Both the position numbers and the translations under genes were made by a program. Under the pieces are notes generated by a model, which saw only the letters and a program-made list of their open reading frames with translations, searched no databases and was not told where the DNA came from. From contig MAAR01000009.1 in NCBI GenBank assembly GCA_002162765.1, positions 232,165 to 296,164 on the forward strand: DNA of 64,000 bases, read 5' to 3'. The DNA comes from Flavobacteriales bacterium 34_180_T64. GTDB taxonomy: Bacteria; Bacteroidota; Bacteroidia; Flavobacteriales; Flavobacteriaceae. Shown here piece by piece: positions 19,166 through 28,567 of this stretch. How positions within the stretch are numbered: position 1 is the first letter of the stretch; each line of letters opens with the position of its first letter.

Positions 19166-19402
19166 TTAATTTGTATAAACTTGACCACGATGTGGCTTCA
19201 ATACATCTCTTAATAGTTTCATTTTGTCTTCATTGACAACTAAAAAAGCAATGGCATGTAATTCACTTAGACTTTCAACACCTGTAGTGTCAATATTAAA
19301 ATTTTGAGCAGAAATATATTCTTTCAAATGAATCTCATGATGCTCTGCAATTTTCAATGCTTCAGGACTATGAAAATCCCAAATTAGTTTTAATTTACGC
19401 AT
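19166..19402 (-). CDS. Small conserved protein of unknown function
   Basis: A 78-residue protein (MRKLKLIWDFHSPEALKIAE...) with a predicted mixed alpha/beta fold, EHHEIHLKEYI in the first helix and LHAIAFLVV in a core strand. I recognise the general look of a DUF3303-like or dimeric alpha/beta-barrel protein, but not a named family. The start is set at the ATG complementary to 19400-19402, since this gives a compact protein and an 8-base overlap with the SRPBCC stop codon; an upstream in-frame Met exists but would overlap more. The tight packing between SRPBCC and the M1 peptidase suggests one transcript. Confidence 0.65.
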   Translation of the reverse strand: MRKLKLIWDFHSPEALKIAEHHEIHLKEYISAQNFNIDTTGVESLSELHAIAFLVVNEDKMKLLRDVLKPHRGQVYTN

Positions 19403-19850
19403 CAGCAACAGAGGTTCCGTGTTCTGCAAAACGTTTAAAATCTTGCATGTATTTTTTAGATTGTTTTTTAAATGCTCCAGGCATAATAAAGGTCATGACA
19501 CGCATCATTAAATTTAGTGGTATGAATTCACTTTTTGAAGTCCATTTGGTATGCCCATTCGAAGTTTGTTCAAAGTAATTTTCTTGAATATTGTGAACGC
19601 CTTTTGTGTTGTATGTAGCATGAAATTCATTTGGTATCTTCCTATGAGTAATGGTTTCAATTAATTCCATTTCTCGCTTTCCAAACTTGTAATTGAGTTT
19701 CATTTTTGCGCCAAACTCTCCAGGCGTTCCTGAAATATGTTCTGCAGAAACAAGCCCCTTTTGCCAATGCTTCATGTTTTCGATATTATCAAACTTATTC
19801 ATGAATTCTTCAAGGGGAAGTTCAATTATTATTTCAGAAGTATATTTCAT
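19395..19850 (-). CDS. SRPBCC (START-like) family protein
   Basis: A 151-residue protein with the SRPBCC layout: a first strand SEIIIELPLEEFMNKFDN, an N-terminal helix pair (NMKHWQKGL), the ISGTPGEFGAKMKLNYKFG strand region and a long C-terminal helix (AFKKQSKKYMQDFKRFAEH). The fold forms a hydrophobic cavity for lipids or other ligands; the ligand is unknown. A TATCTTTG box on the minus strand (19873-19880) is a possible promoter element. It heads the run that continues into the small protein and the M1 peptidase. Confidence 0.8.
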   Translation of the reverse strand: MKYTSEIIIELPLEEFMNKFDNIENMKHWQKGLVSAEHISGTPGEFGAKMKLNYKFGKREMELIETITHRKIPNEFHATYNTKGVHNIQENYFEQTSNGHTKWTSKSEFIPLNLMMRVMTFIMPGAFKKQSKKYMQDFKRFAEHGTSVADA

Positions 19851-20045
19851 TTCGAGGATTAAGTTTAAAAAACAAAGATACTGAGTTTTTTATATTTGAA
19901 ATTCAAATTAAATATGAAATTCAAAAATAAGCGTTGCTAATTAAAACCACTCAATTATTATATATTTTTCTCATTATTTAACACCTTCGATTTGGAAAAA
20001 AACAGAGATACTAAATAAAATATTATTACGTTTCACAAAAGCAAC

Positions 20046-20075
20046 TTGTATAATGTATGAATTGTATTATTTTTG
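20046..20075 (+). promoter_or_regulatory. Consensus Bacteroidota promoter of the foldase cluster
   Basis: TTG at 20046-20048, exactly 19 bases, then TATTTTTG at 20068-20075. A textbook match to the Bacteroidota housekeeping promoter, 24 bases upstream of the ATG at 20100. Confidence 0.75.
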
Positions 20076-20099
20076 CTTCTACTGATAATTTCTATTGTT

Positions 20100-22088
20100 A
20101 TGATTAAAAAAATATGTTTGTTCGCTTTTCTACTAGGTTTTACAGGAATTTGTTCTTCTCAAAATAAGACTGATGATGTTTTGTTCACAGTCGATGATTC
20201 ACCGGTAATGGCTTCTGAATTTGTTCGTGTATATAACAAGAATTTAGATCTCGTAAAGGATGAGTCTCAAAAAGACATTGATGCTTATTTAGATTTATTT
20301 ATTAATTATCAATTAAAAATCAAAGAAGCTAAGCGTCTAAAGATGGATGAAAATGAAACCTATAGGCGAGAATTCAGTAATTATAAAAAGCAACTCACAA
20401 AAAATTATTTAAATGACAATAAGGTCACAGAAGCACTCGTAAGTGAGGCATATAGCCGATTATTGTTGGATGTGAATGCAACACATATCTTAATAAGATT
20501 AGACGAGTCAGAAACTGATACTATTGGAGTTTATAATGAATTAATTACTCTAAGAAACAAAGCGTTATTAAATGGTTTTGAAACTGTAAGAACAAATTTG
20601 ATTTCAGATAATCCAAAAGGTCCAAACGGTAGTATTGCTTATAATAATTTTCAAATATATGCTGAAGATTTGGGTTATTTTACTGCCTTTAAAATGGTGT
20701 ATGCTTTTGAAAATATTGCCTATAATACAAATGTAGGTGACGTATCAATGCCTTTTAGAACTCGATTTGGATATCATATTTTAAATGTGGTTGATAAACG
20801 TCCTTCTAGAGGTGAAGTTGGTGTTTCTCATATAATGGTGGCCAATCAGCAAAAAGACAGTTTGTTAAACCCAGAAGTTCGAATTAACGAAATTTATAAA
20901 AAAATTGAGCAAGGTGAAAAATTTGAGTCCTTAGCAAAACAGTTCTCAGACGATAAAAGTTCGGCAGGTAAAGGAGGGCAATTAACCGCTTTTTCTGGCG
21001 GTCAATTAAGTTCTAAGGAGTTTGAAGATATGGCATTTAGTCTTTTAAAGAAAGATGAAATCTCTAAACCATTTAAAACAGAATATGGTTGGCACATTAT
21101 AAAGTTAAATCAGAAAAAAGCGATTGTTACAATTGATAAAATGAGATCAGAATTAGAGCAAAAAGTTAAACGTGATACGCGTTCTAGTTTAATTAATACT
21201 GCCTTAGCTTCAAAACTAAAAGCCCAATATTCAATAGAGGAATCTAAAGAAACTTTAGACTATTTTGAAACCGTTTTGACGGATGCGTATTTTAAAAAAT
21301 CTTGGACTTTGCCTCAAGAAAATTTCGATTTTGATGCGGTGCTATTTAAAATTAATGAAGAAAAATATTTAAGCGGGAAATTTGGAAAGCATTTAATGTC
21401 TGTACAGCAAAAGTATTATACTAAAAAAATTCCATTGCGAGCTGTTATCAATCAGGAATATGAGGCTTATATGGAAAATGAAGTAATAAAATATCATGAA
21501 AATAATTTAGAAAAGGAAAATGAAGATTTTGCGCATATATTGAAAGAGTATAGAGATGGTTTGCTTTTATTTGATCTTATGGAAAATGAAGTTTGGAATG
21601 CAGGAGCAAAAGATTCAATTGGCCTACAAAAATTTTATGAGGAGAAAAAGGGCAATTATATGTGGAAAAAAAGGGTAGATGCTGTAGTCATTTCTGCTGC
21701 AAGCCAAGTTGATATTTCTTCCGTAGAAAATTATTTGAAAAAAGGTATGAGTACAGATGAAATAAGTGCCCTGCTTAATTCGGATTCGGAGCAAAAAATA
21801 ATTGTTACTAAAGAAGTTATGGAGAAAGGTGATCAATCTTTACCAATGGATTTTGAATTTAAAGAAGGACTATCAAAAATATATCAGTATCATGATGCAT
21901 ACCATATCATTAACGTTTTCAAGTTGTTTCCTGAATCAAATAAAACTTTAGATGAAACTAAAGGAAAAGTCATTAGTGATTATCAAAATCATATTGAAAT
22001 GAATTGGTTAATAGAATTAAATGATCGTTATAAAGTTGTGATTAATAAAGAAGTTTTAAATAAGGTGAAATCTCAAATACTCAACTAG
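20100..22088 (+). CDS. Periplasmic parvulin-type peptidyl-prolyl isomerase (two PpiC domains)
   Basis: A 662-residue exported foldase. After a signal peptide (MIKKICLFAFLLGFTGICSSQ) comes a SurA_N-like helical region, then two tandem rotamase domains, the first around VNATHILIRL and the second around GEVGVSHIMVANQ with GKGGQLTAFSGG and TEYGWHIIKL. The C-terminal third is a long helical, charged tail with another partial chaperone-like region. It assists folding of outer-membrane proteins. I chose the ATG at 20100 over the upstream frame start at 20073, because it starts the signal peptide and lies just after a consensus promoter. It heads a run of three foldase genes followed by MoxR. Confidence 0.9.
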   Translation: MIKKICLFAFLLGFTGICSSQNKTDDVLFTVDDSPVMASEFVRVYNKNLDLVKDESQKDIDAYLDLFINYQLKIKEAKRLKMDENETYRREFSNYKKQLTKNYLNDNKVTEALVSEAYSRLLLDVNATHILIRLDESETDTIGVYNELITLRNKALLNGFETVRTNLISDNPKGPNGSIAYNNFQIYAEDLGYFTAFKMVYAFENIAYNTNVGDVSMPFRTRFGYHILNVVDKRPSRGEVGVSHIMVANQQKDSLLNPEVRINEIYKKIEQGEKFESLAKQFSDDKSSAGKGGQLTAFSGGQLSSKEFEDMAFSLLKKDEISKPFKTEYGWHIIKLNQKKAIVTIDKMRSELEQKVKRDTRSSLINTALASKLKAQYSIEESKETLDYFETVLTDAYFKKSWTLPQENFDFDAVLFKINEEKYLSGKFGKHLMSVQQKYYTKKIPLRAVINQEYEAYMENEVIKYHENNLEKENEDFAHILKEYRDGLLLFDLMENEVWNAGAKDSIGLQKFYEEKKGNYMWKKRVDAVVISAASQVDISSVENYLKKGMSTDEISALLNSDSEQKIIVTKEVMEKGDQSLPMDFEFKEGLSKIYQYHDAYHIINVFKLFPESNKTLDETKGKVISDYQNHIEMNWLIELNDRYKVVINKEVLNKVKSQILN

Positions 22089-22089
22089 T

Positions 22090-22944
22090 TTGATTAAGTT
22101 TAAATTGTTTGTTATAGTACTATGCTTTAGTTTTTGCTCGTGTGATTTTTTTAAAAAGACAGCAGAGGAAAACCCTATTGCTAGGGTAAATGATGTGTAT
22201 TTGTATGAAAACGATATTGAGGACTTAGTGGCCCAAGGTACTTCAATTGAAGATAGTACGCTTATCGTAAATAGCTTTATAAATCGTTGGGCAACACAGT
22301 TGTTATTAGTTGAAGGTTCTCAACGTAATTTACCAGAAGTCAAACAAGAAACATTTGATAAATTGGTCAGCCAATATAAGAACGACCTCTTTACTAAAGC
22401 GTATTTAGAGGCTTTAGTTAAAAAAAATATTGATACGGTAATTAGTACAGATGAAATTATTGAAACGTATAATAACAATATTGAAACCTTTAAACTTAAT
22501 GAAGAGTTAATTATGTTTCGATATATTAATATTCCACAAAATTCTATCGATCTAAATGATATAGAATCACGATTCAAACGCTATGATTTAGAAGATAAAA
22601 AACACCTAGATTCTATTTCGGTTCATTTTAAGTCGTATTCGTTAAATGATTCCATTTGGATTAAACTTTCTCAGGTTGTACAAAAAATTCCAGTGGTTAA
22701 TTCTGAAAATAAAAAAGAACTGTTAAAAAAATCTAATTTTTTACAACTCAAAGACTCATTAGACCTATATTTGATGCAAATTAATGACGTGCTTTTGCAA
22801 AACGATTATGCGCCATTAGATTATGTAAAACCTACAATTAAACAAATTGTAATTAATAAACGAAAACTCGAGTTGATCAAGCAACTCAAAAAAGATATTA
22901 CTAAAGATGCGATTAAAAACAAACAATTTGAAATATACAATTAG
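22090..22944 (+). CDS. SurA-like lipoprotein without a rotamase domain
   Basis: A 284-residue lipoprotein (lipobox FCSC, Cys near residue 19). The N-terminal section ARVNDVYLYENDIEDLV and the FINRWATQLLLVEGSQRN helix resemble the SurA N-terminal chaperone region, but I see no parvulin core (no HILL or G.G motif). It probably holds unfolded outer-membrane proteins without isomerase activity. The only plausible start is TTG at 22090, one base after the stop of the preceding foldase, and the gene overlaps the next by 38 bases, so translation of all three is probably coupled. The assignment rests on context and a weak motif resemblance. Confidence 0.72.
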   Translation: MIKFKLFVIVLCFSFCSCDFFKKTAEENPIARVNDVYLYENDIEDLVAQGTSIEDSTLIVNSFINRWATQLLLVEGSQRNLPEVKQETFDKLVSQYKNDLFTKAYLEALVKKNIDTVISTDEIIETYNNNIETFKLNEELIMFRYINIPQNSIDLNDIESRFKRYDLEDKKHLDSISVHFKSYSLNDSIWIKLSQVVQKIPVVNSENKKELLKKSNFLQLKDSLDLYLMQINDVLLQNDYAPLDYVKPTIKQIVINKRKLELIKQLKKDITKDAIKNKQFEIYN

Positions 22945-24352
22945 TTTAAAAATAGTATTAAGTGCGCTCTTTCTATTTAGTTTTAATGTACTTCTGGCAC
23001 AGGAAATTATTGAAGAAAAGGAAGCGGTTAAAAAAGAAGTCGTAGAAAACGATCCTTCATTGCGTAAAAAGATTGATGGCGTTGTTGCTGTTATAGGAGA
23101 TTTTGTGGTTTTAGATTCTGATGTTGACAAAGAGTATATTCAATTACAAGCGAGAGGAGTTTCAACAACTGATATTACACGTTGTCAATTGTTTGGAAAA
23201 TTATTGGAAGATAAGTTATATGCACATCATGCAATTCAAGATAGTATTACTGTAAATGAATTAGAAATAAGAAATAATATCGAGCAACAAATTAGCGCAT
23301 TTATGGAACAAACAGGTTCTATGGATGAATTGTTGAAATTTTATAATAAAGACAGTGAGCAAAGTTTGAGAGACGAAATGTTCGAAATAAATAAGAACGG
23401 AAAGTTGGCTTTTGAAATGCAACGTAAAATTGTAAGCGATATTGAAGTTACACCGGAAGAAGTAAGACAGTATTTTAATGAAATTCCTAAAGAGGAACGT
23501 CCAGTTTTTGGAACGGAATTAAAAGTAGCTCAAATTGTAGTCATTCCTAAAGTATCTGAAGAAGAAAAACAAAAAGTAATAGACAAACTTAAATCGTATA
23601 AAGCTGATATTATTGACAACGGAGCGAGTTTCACTTCCAAAGCTGTGTTGTATTCAGATGATGTTCCATCACGTAAAACAGGAGGGAAGTATACGCTCAA
23701 TAAAAAACGTCCTCAAATGGTAAAAGAGTTTAGAGACGTTGCATTTGCATTACAAGAAGGTGAAATATCTGATCCATTTGAAACTGATTTCGGATATCAT
23801 ATTGTGTTATTAGAAAAAGTGAGAGGACAAGAATATGACATAAGACATATTTTACTACGTCCAGAAATTACGGAAGCATCCATAACTGAAGCAAGAGAAA
23901 AAATTAATTTAGTCAGACAACGTATTATTGATAAGGAGATTTCTTTTGCAGATGCTGCCAGAGAATATAGCGATGAAAAAGAAACCAAACAAGATGGTGG
24001 AAATTTAATTAATCCTCAAACTCAAGATTTTAATTTTGAATTGACAAAAATGGATCCAGAATTATATGCGCAAATTCAAGACTTAGAAGATGATAAGGTG
24101 AGTTTAGTACTTCAAGATCAAGATAGAATAAACCGACTTAAATTTAAGTTATTAACCGTTACAGATAGAATCGACGAGCATGAATCTGATTTTGCTCGAG
24201 ATTACCTAAAAATTAAAGGCTTAGCTGAACAAGACAAACAATATAAAGCGATCCAGAAATGGCAAGAAGACAAAATATTGGATACTTACATTAAAATTAA
24301 TGCCGCATATAGAGATTGTGAATTTAATAGTAATTGGTTAAAAACTGAATAA
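22907..24352 (+). CDS. SurA-type periplasmic peptidyl-prolyl isomerase
   Basis: A 481-residue exported chaperone. A signal peptide (ending FNVLLAQ) is followed by a SurA N-terminal chaperone domain (KIDGVVAVIGDFVVLDSDVD) and two parvulin domains, around ELKVAQIVVIPKV with TDFGYHIVLLEK, and around YDIRHILLRPE with KQDGGNLI. SurA chaperones escort outer-membrane beta-barrels through the periplasm. Length and order are close to SurA of flavobacteria. The start overlaps the previous gene by 38 bases; the signal peptide is complete from this ATG. It is followed by the MoxR gene after 2 bases. Confidence 0.92.
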   Translation: MRLKTNNLKYTISLKIVLSALFLFSFNVLLAQEIIEEKEAVKKEVVENDPSLRKKIDGVVAVIGDFVVLDSDVDKEYIQLQARGVSTTDITRCQLFGKLLEDKLYAHHAIQDSITVNELEIRNNIEQQISAFMEQTGSMDELLKFYNKDSEQSLRDEMFEINKNGKLAFEMQRKIVSDIEVTPEEVRQYFNEIPKEERPVFGTELKVAQIVVIPKVSEEEKQKVIDKLKSYKADIIDNGASFTSKAVLYSDDVPSRKTGGKYTLNKKRPQMVKEFRDVAFALQEGEISDPFETDFGYHIVLLEKVRGQEYDIRHILLRPEITEASITEAREKINLVRQRIIDKEISFADAAREYSDEKETKQDGGNLINPQTQDFNFELTKMDPELYAQIQDLEDDKVSLVLQDQDRINRLKFKLLTVTDRIDEHESDFARDYLKIKGLAEQDKQYKAIQKWQEDKILDTYIKINAAYRDCEFNSNWLKTE

Positions 24353-24354
24353 TT

Positions 24355-25308
24355 ATGTCTGACGTTTCTGCTATCGAGCATTTTGTAAAAAGGTATTCTG
24401 AGTTAAAAACTGAAGTGGCCAAAATTATTGTAGGTCAGGATGAAGTGGTAAATCAAATCTTAATTTCAATTTTTTCCGGTGGACATGCTTTATTAATAGG
24501 TGTGCCAGGATTGGCTAAAACACTAATGGTCAATACAATTGCGCAAGCTTTAGGTTTAGATTTTAAACGAATTCAATTTACGCCAGATTTAATGCCGAGT
24601 GATATTCTTGGTAGTGAAATATTAGATGAAAGCAGACATTTTAAATTTATAAAAGGACCAATTTTTGCAAATATCATATTAGCAGATGAAATTAATAGAA
24701 CACCTCCAAAAACACAAGCGGCGCTTTTAGAAGCGATGCAAGAAAGAGCTGTAACTGTTGCTGGTCATCACTATAAATTAAGCTTACCTTATTTTGTATT
24801 GGCAACTCAAAATCCAATTGAACAAGAAGGAACGTATCCTTTACCTGAAGCACAATTGGATCGCTTTATGTTTGCTATTAATTTGGATTATCCAAGTTTT
24901 GATGAAGAAGTACAAGTTGTTAAAACAACAACCACAGATGTACAAGCACAAGTTAATGCGTTGTTTACTGCGCAAGAGATTATTGATTTTCAACACTTAA
25001 TAAGACGTATTCCAGTGGCTGATAACGTAATTGAATATGCGGTTGCAATGGTGGCTAAAACGAGACCTGATGCATCAACTGCTACAGGTTTAGTTAAAGA
25101 ATTTGTTGATTGGGGAGCTGGTCCACGAGCATCTCAAAACCTGATATTAGCGGCTAAAACACATGCTGCAATCAATGGTAAGTTTTCACCAGATATAGAA
25201 AATGTGCAAGCTGTAGCCAATGGTATCCTTCGCCATAGAATAATTAAAAATTATAAAGCGGAAGCCGAAGGGATTTCTGATGATCACATTATTAAAAGCT
25301 TGTTTTAA
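24355..25308 (+). CDS. MoxR family AAA+ ATPase
   Basis: A 317-residue cytosolic AAA+ ATPase. Walker A is GVPGLAKT, Walker B IILADEINRTPPK, followed by the typical QAALLEAMQE, ATQNPIEQEGTYPLPEAQLDRF sensor region (shown here as two halves of one motif) and a C-terminal lid ending SDDHIIKSLF. MoxR ATPases act as chaperones for von Willebrand-domain partners in metal insertion or envelope stress. The usual DUF58 and VWA partner genes do not follow here; instead it lies 2 bases after SurA, so its partner may be encoded elsewhere. Confidence 0.93.
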   Translation: MSDVSAIEHFVKRYSELKTEVAKIIVGQDEVVNQILISIFSGGHALLIGVPGLAKTLMVNTIAQALGLDFKRIQFTPDLMPSDILGSEILDESRHFKFIKGPIFANIILADEINRTPPKTQAALLEAMQERAVTVAGHHYKLSLPYFVLATQNPIEQEGTYPLPEAQLDRFMFAINLDYPSFDEEVQVVKTTTTDVQAQVNALFTAQEIIDFQHLIRRIPVADNVIEYAVAMVAKTRPDASTATGLVKEFVDWGAGPRASQNLILAAKTHAAINGKFSPDIENVQAVANGILRHRIIKNYKAEAEGISDDHIIKSLF

Positions 25309-25444
25309 TAAAATCATTTTATCTTTTGAAGAGGCGCAAGAATCAATTCAGAAAATAGATTTTACTAAATTGGCATTTTTTATAAAAATCCCTAATACTC
25401 GAGGACGATTAGCTGGCCTTGTAACTAAGGTTTTCCCAGACTAA
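25280..25444 (+). other. Possible 54-residue reading frame overlapping the end of moxR
   Basis: An ATG at 25280 inside the last codons of moxR opens a frame of 54 codons ending at TAA 25442-25444 and containing LSFEEAQESIQKIDFTK and the tail GLVTKVFPD. It occupies most of the 172-base gap before the SCO gene. No family is recognised, no promoter is seen, and it could be chance or the remnant of a longer gene. Listed because nothing else explains the gap. Confidence 0.25.
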
Positions 25445-25480
25445 CATAATGAATTTATAAACTATTAAGGGTGCAAAGAC

Positions 25481-26071
25481 CTAGTTTAGCAAAATCTTAA
25501 TATCTTTTTTTAGCCGTTCTACCTCTTTAGGAATCGAACTATTATAAAACCCTCTGATGTGTTTTTTTTGATCAACTAAAGTGATATAACTACTATGGTA
25601 ATAATCGGTGCCATCTTCATAAGGTCTAAAATTAGTCATAAACTGCTTTGCTTGTTGTTTTGTTTGAGTTTCTGAAGCTCGAATAAATTGCCACTTTTGA
25701 TGTGTAATTCCCGTAGCTTCTGCATAATTTTTTAGAACAAGAGTTGAATCAAATTCTGGATCTATCGTATGTGAAATAATTAAAAAATCGGAATAGTTTT
25801 CAAAATGCTGAGCAATATCTATTAGTTCAGATCGCATCGGTGGGCAAATACTAGGACAACGTGTAAAAAAAAAATTACTTATAAAAACTTTGTCTTTTAT
25901 GGATGCTGTTGTGAATTTGGTGTCGAGTTGATTTGTGAAGTTTTCATAAGTTATGGTGTAATTTTCCTGCGCACCTAAATTATTAATCTTATAGCTTAAA
26001 ATTGGTAGCGCTTCTGTATTGGAATTACAGCTTAGCAGTAGGGAAAAGACAACAAATTTTAGCAGTTTCAT
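25481..26071 (-). CDS. SCO1/SenC family copper protein, lipoprotein
   Basis: A 196-residue thioredoxin-fold protein with a lipoprotein signal (LLLSC, Cys15). The copper site CPSICPP (Cys72 and Cys76) and the distant His159 in DYYHSSYITL are all present, so it should bind copper. SCO proteins metallate the CuA site of cytochrome oxidase or act as periplasmic thiol reductants. No oxidase gene is nearby. Instead its start codon overlaps the stop of the upstream gene by one base, and that gene encodes a protein with a copper-monooxygenase-like C-terminus, so SCO may serve that neighbour. Confidence 0.9.
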   Translation of the reverse strand: MKLLKFVVFSLLLSCNSNTEALPILSYKINNLGAQENYTITYENFTNQLDTKFTTASIKDKVFISNFFFTRCPSICPPMRSELIDIAQHFENYSDFLIISHTIDPEFDSTLVLKNYAEATGITHQKWQFIRASETQTKQQAKQFMTNFRPYEDGTDYYHSSYITLVDQKKHIRGFYNSSIPKEVERLKKDIKILLN

Positions 26072-27222
26072 TAATGTTTAGAATTATACATTTTAAGTTT
26101 GTCGTCCATTTCTTTGTCATATAGAAATATGAACATGCTGGCCATCATATCCTGATTGGTTTTGCTCGTATTATTCGTTTCTAGCACAAGCTCATAGTGG
26201 TGATCTTTGTATAACATAATGCCTTCTTCACTCGAAAAATAGGTCACGCTTTCTAGTCCAATTTTATCAGAGTAATTTTTGGCTTTCGAAATAAATAAGG
26301 TCGTATCTGTTGTTTTGTCCCTAATTGCCATAGTTTCAGCAAAAGGATGTAAATGGGTGGCAATTTGATGCATGGTAGTGCTATCTTTTAGTCGTAACTG
26401 ATTTGAAATATCAAAACGATAGGTGTCTTTTCCAGGAAAAATCACCCAATGACCTGTAAGACTTTCGCCGTCATCATTACTATAACTATGATTTTTTGTT
26501 TCTATTGGCAAACACATATTAGGATTGGTATCAGTAGGGCCTTGAAACGGATTGTCTTTATCATAAGGGAGCATAATGAATACAGTCTTACTCTCAAGAG
26601 GTTTCATTGTCTTTTGATGTGGTTTAAATCCTATAGTCACTTGATGTTTGACTGAAAAAGGTTCAGTTTTTATGTTATGATTTAAGGTTTGAGTTGATAA
26701 GAATAAATTCTCATTACTGAACACAGGAAACCCAAATCCTTCAGGGAACTCATAACTTTCAATGCCATTGCTCATAGACGTTAATCGAGGGTATTGCAGT
26801 CCAATTCTATCATCGAGCTCCCATCTACTATAATGTTCCCCATCATAGAAATCTACATTTGTATGACATACATAATCATTAGAAAGTACATCTACTTCAT
26901 TTGTGCTAATCGCTTTTGTTTCAAATGAAGTCATCCAAACAAGATCATTTTTTGTATAATCTAATTGAAACGAACGCATTACTTTTGGGCCTTCCATTGA
27001 TTTGTAAATGTTATCAATTACAAGCGTAGGTGAAATGAGAGAAATTTGGTCATCTGAAGATTGAATATTCCAGGTGTTATCAACAATTCCTAATTTATGA
27101 TTAATTTGTGTTTTTACAATTGCCTTGTGTCTGTTTGAAAGGTTTAAGTAGTAAATTCCTACAATACAAACACCCAAAAGCATCAATAAAATTGAATATT
27201 TTAGTACATTAGACTTCATCAC
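26071..27222 (-). CDS. Membrane-anchored protein resembling copper type II (PHM-like) monooxygenase domains
   Basis: A 383-residue protein with one N-terminal membrane anchor (about residues 8-27) and the rest outside the cytoplasm. The C-terminal third has a His-x-His (THLHPFAE, His290 and His292) followed about 68 residues later by QDMMASMFIFLY with Met360. The same spacing and surroundings form the CuM site of peptidylglycine alpha-hydroxylating monooxygenase (two His and one Met). In the N-terminal half YVCHTNVDF (His120) and TLNHN (His182) could supply the other copper site, but this is weaker. It is coupled by a 1-base overlap to a SCO copper protein. The copper-enzyme reading is my inference; the protein may only bind copper. 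Confidence 0.55.
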   Translation of the reverse strand: MMKSNVLKYSILLMLLGVCIVGIYYLNLSNRHKAIVKTQINHKLGIVDNTWNIQSSDDQISLISPTLVIDNIYKSMEGPKVMRSFQLDYTKNDLVWMTSFETKAISTNEVDVLSNDYVCHTNVDFYDGEHYSRWELDDRIGLQYPRLTSMSNGIESYEFPEGFGFPVFSNENLFLSTQTLNHNIKTEPFSVKHQVTIGFKPHQKTMKPLESKTVFIMLPYDKDNPFQGPTDTNPNMCLPIETKNHSYSNDDGESLTGHWVIFPGKDTYRFDISNQLRLKDSTTMHQIATHLHPFAETMAIRDKTTDTTLFISKAKNYSDKIGLESVTYFSSEEGIMLYKDHHYELVLETNNTSKTNQDMMASMFIFLYDKEMDDKLKMYNSKH

Positions 27223-27242
27223 TTTAAAAATACTATTTTTTT

Positions 27243-28379
27243 ATGCAAATTGACTATAACAAACGAATTTTTGGATTGGATCTAATGCGAGCTATGGCCA
27301 TATTGCTAGTTGTGTTTTCTCATGTTACTTGGATAACACCAAATGCGCAAGGGTTTATTCCTGATTTGATGTCGATTGCAGGAGTAATTGGTGTGGAGAT
27401 TTTCTTTGTTTTAAGTGGTTTTTTAATTGGACGCATAATTTATAAATTTTATGTTTCTGATACGTTTAATTTTTCAAGCGTATTTTATTTTTGGGTTAGA
27501 CGTTGGTTTAGAACCTTGCCGAATTACTATTTAGCATTGATAATCAATATTTGTATCGCATTGTATATTGGCACTCAATTGCCATCAAATCTTTGGCAAT
27601 ATGTGTTTTTTATTCAGAATTTCTCTCAGGAAATACCTTTGTTTTTTAGTGAATCTTGGAGTTTATCCATAGAAGAATTTGCATATATTATTGGTCCTTT
27701 TCTATTGTATTTATCACTTTTTATAAAATCAAATATATTGAAGTCCCGTATGTTTTTGTGGATAACATTGATTGTTATCATAGTTTTTACAATTACGAAG
27801 CTAATTTATAATATCAACGATGACATCAAAGAAATTAAGTTTTGGAACTCTAATCTTAAGGCAATAGTTATTTATAGAATTGATGCTATCTATTATGGTG
27901 TTTTAGCAGCCTATATATCTATTGTGAAACCTAAGTTTTGGAAGCATATGAAATATATAGCATTGATTATTGGCGCTTTGATATTTTTAGGACTGAATGC
28001 TGTAATTCCATTAAAACATATTTTTATTGAAACCTATACAGCATTTTGGAATGTATGGTACTTACCGATAAATTCAGTTGCAATTATGTTTAGTTTGCCT
28101 TTTTTAAGTCAAATGCAATCTGCACCAAAGTTGATTTTGAAACCCATTACTTACATAAGTTTAATTTCATACGCCATGTATGTCTTGCATTATTCAATTA
28201 TATTACAAGTATTAAAATACAAACTACCTACCGAAAGTTTGCCGAAATTTGACACGCTTGTTTATATTTTGGTCTATTTATCTTTAACTATTTTGCTGTC
28301 ATATGTAGTATATAGATTTTATGAAAAACCAATGACAGATTTACGAGATTCTTCAAGAGTAAAACGTAATTTTAAATAA
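27243..28379 (+). CDS. Acyltransferase family 3 membrane protein (OafA/YrhL-like)
   Basis: A 378-residue integral membrane protein with about ten helices. The start RIFGLDLMRAMAILLVVFSH carries the catalytic His of this family, followed by GVEIFFVLSGFLIGRI, the RRWFRTLPNYY motif and SWSLSIEEFAY. These enzymes transfer acetyl or other acyl groups to sugars of lipopolysaccharide, peptidoglycan or antibiotics across the inner membrane. The C-terminal SLISYAMYVLHYSI and RFYEKP are also typical. The substrate is not predictable. It is divergent from the copper pair with only 20 bases between the starts. Confidence 0.9.
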   Translation: MQIDYNKRIFGLDLMRAMAILLVVFSHVTWITPNAQGFIPDLMSIAGVIGVEIFFVLSGFLIGRIIYKFYVSDTFNFSSVFYFWVRRWFRTLPNYYLALIINICIALYIGTQLPSNLWQYVFFIQNFSQEIPLFFSESWSLSIEEFAYIIGPFLLYLSLFIKSNILKSRMFLWITLIVIIVFTITKLIYNINDDIKEIKFWNSNLKAIVIYRIDAIYYGVLAAYISIVKPKFWKHMKYIALIIGALIFLGLNAVIPLKHIFIETYTAFWNVWYLPINSVAIMFSLPFLSQMQSAPKLILKPITYISLISYAMYVLHYSIILQVLKYKLPTESLPKFDTLVYILVYLSLTILLSYVVYRFYEKPMTDLRDSSRVKRNFK

Positions 28380-28519
28380 ACAACATTGTTAATTTATTAT
28401 TTTATACTATATAAAATTGATGATAATGCATTTTATTGTCAATAAAACAGCATTTTATTAAATTATATTTAACATATTGCAGTTTTTGTTACATATTTTT
28501 TAATTTCATGTAAAATTCG

Positions 28520-28527
28520 TATTTTTG
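28520..28527 (+). promoter_or_regulatory. Putative -7 element of aconitase
   Basis: TATTTTTG, 40 bases before the aconitase ATG at 28568, in a very AT-rich 188-base gap where nothing else is evident. No clear TTG at -33. Confidence 0.4.
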
Positions 28528-28567
28528 CGAGACTTTAAAAACTAACAAACAACTTAAATATTTATAT

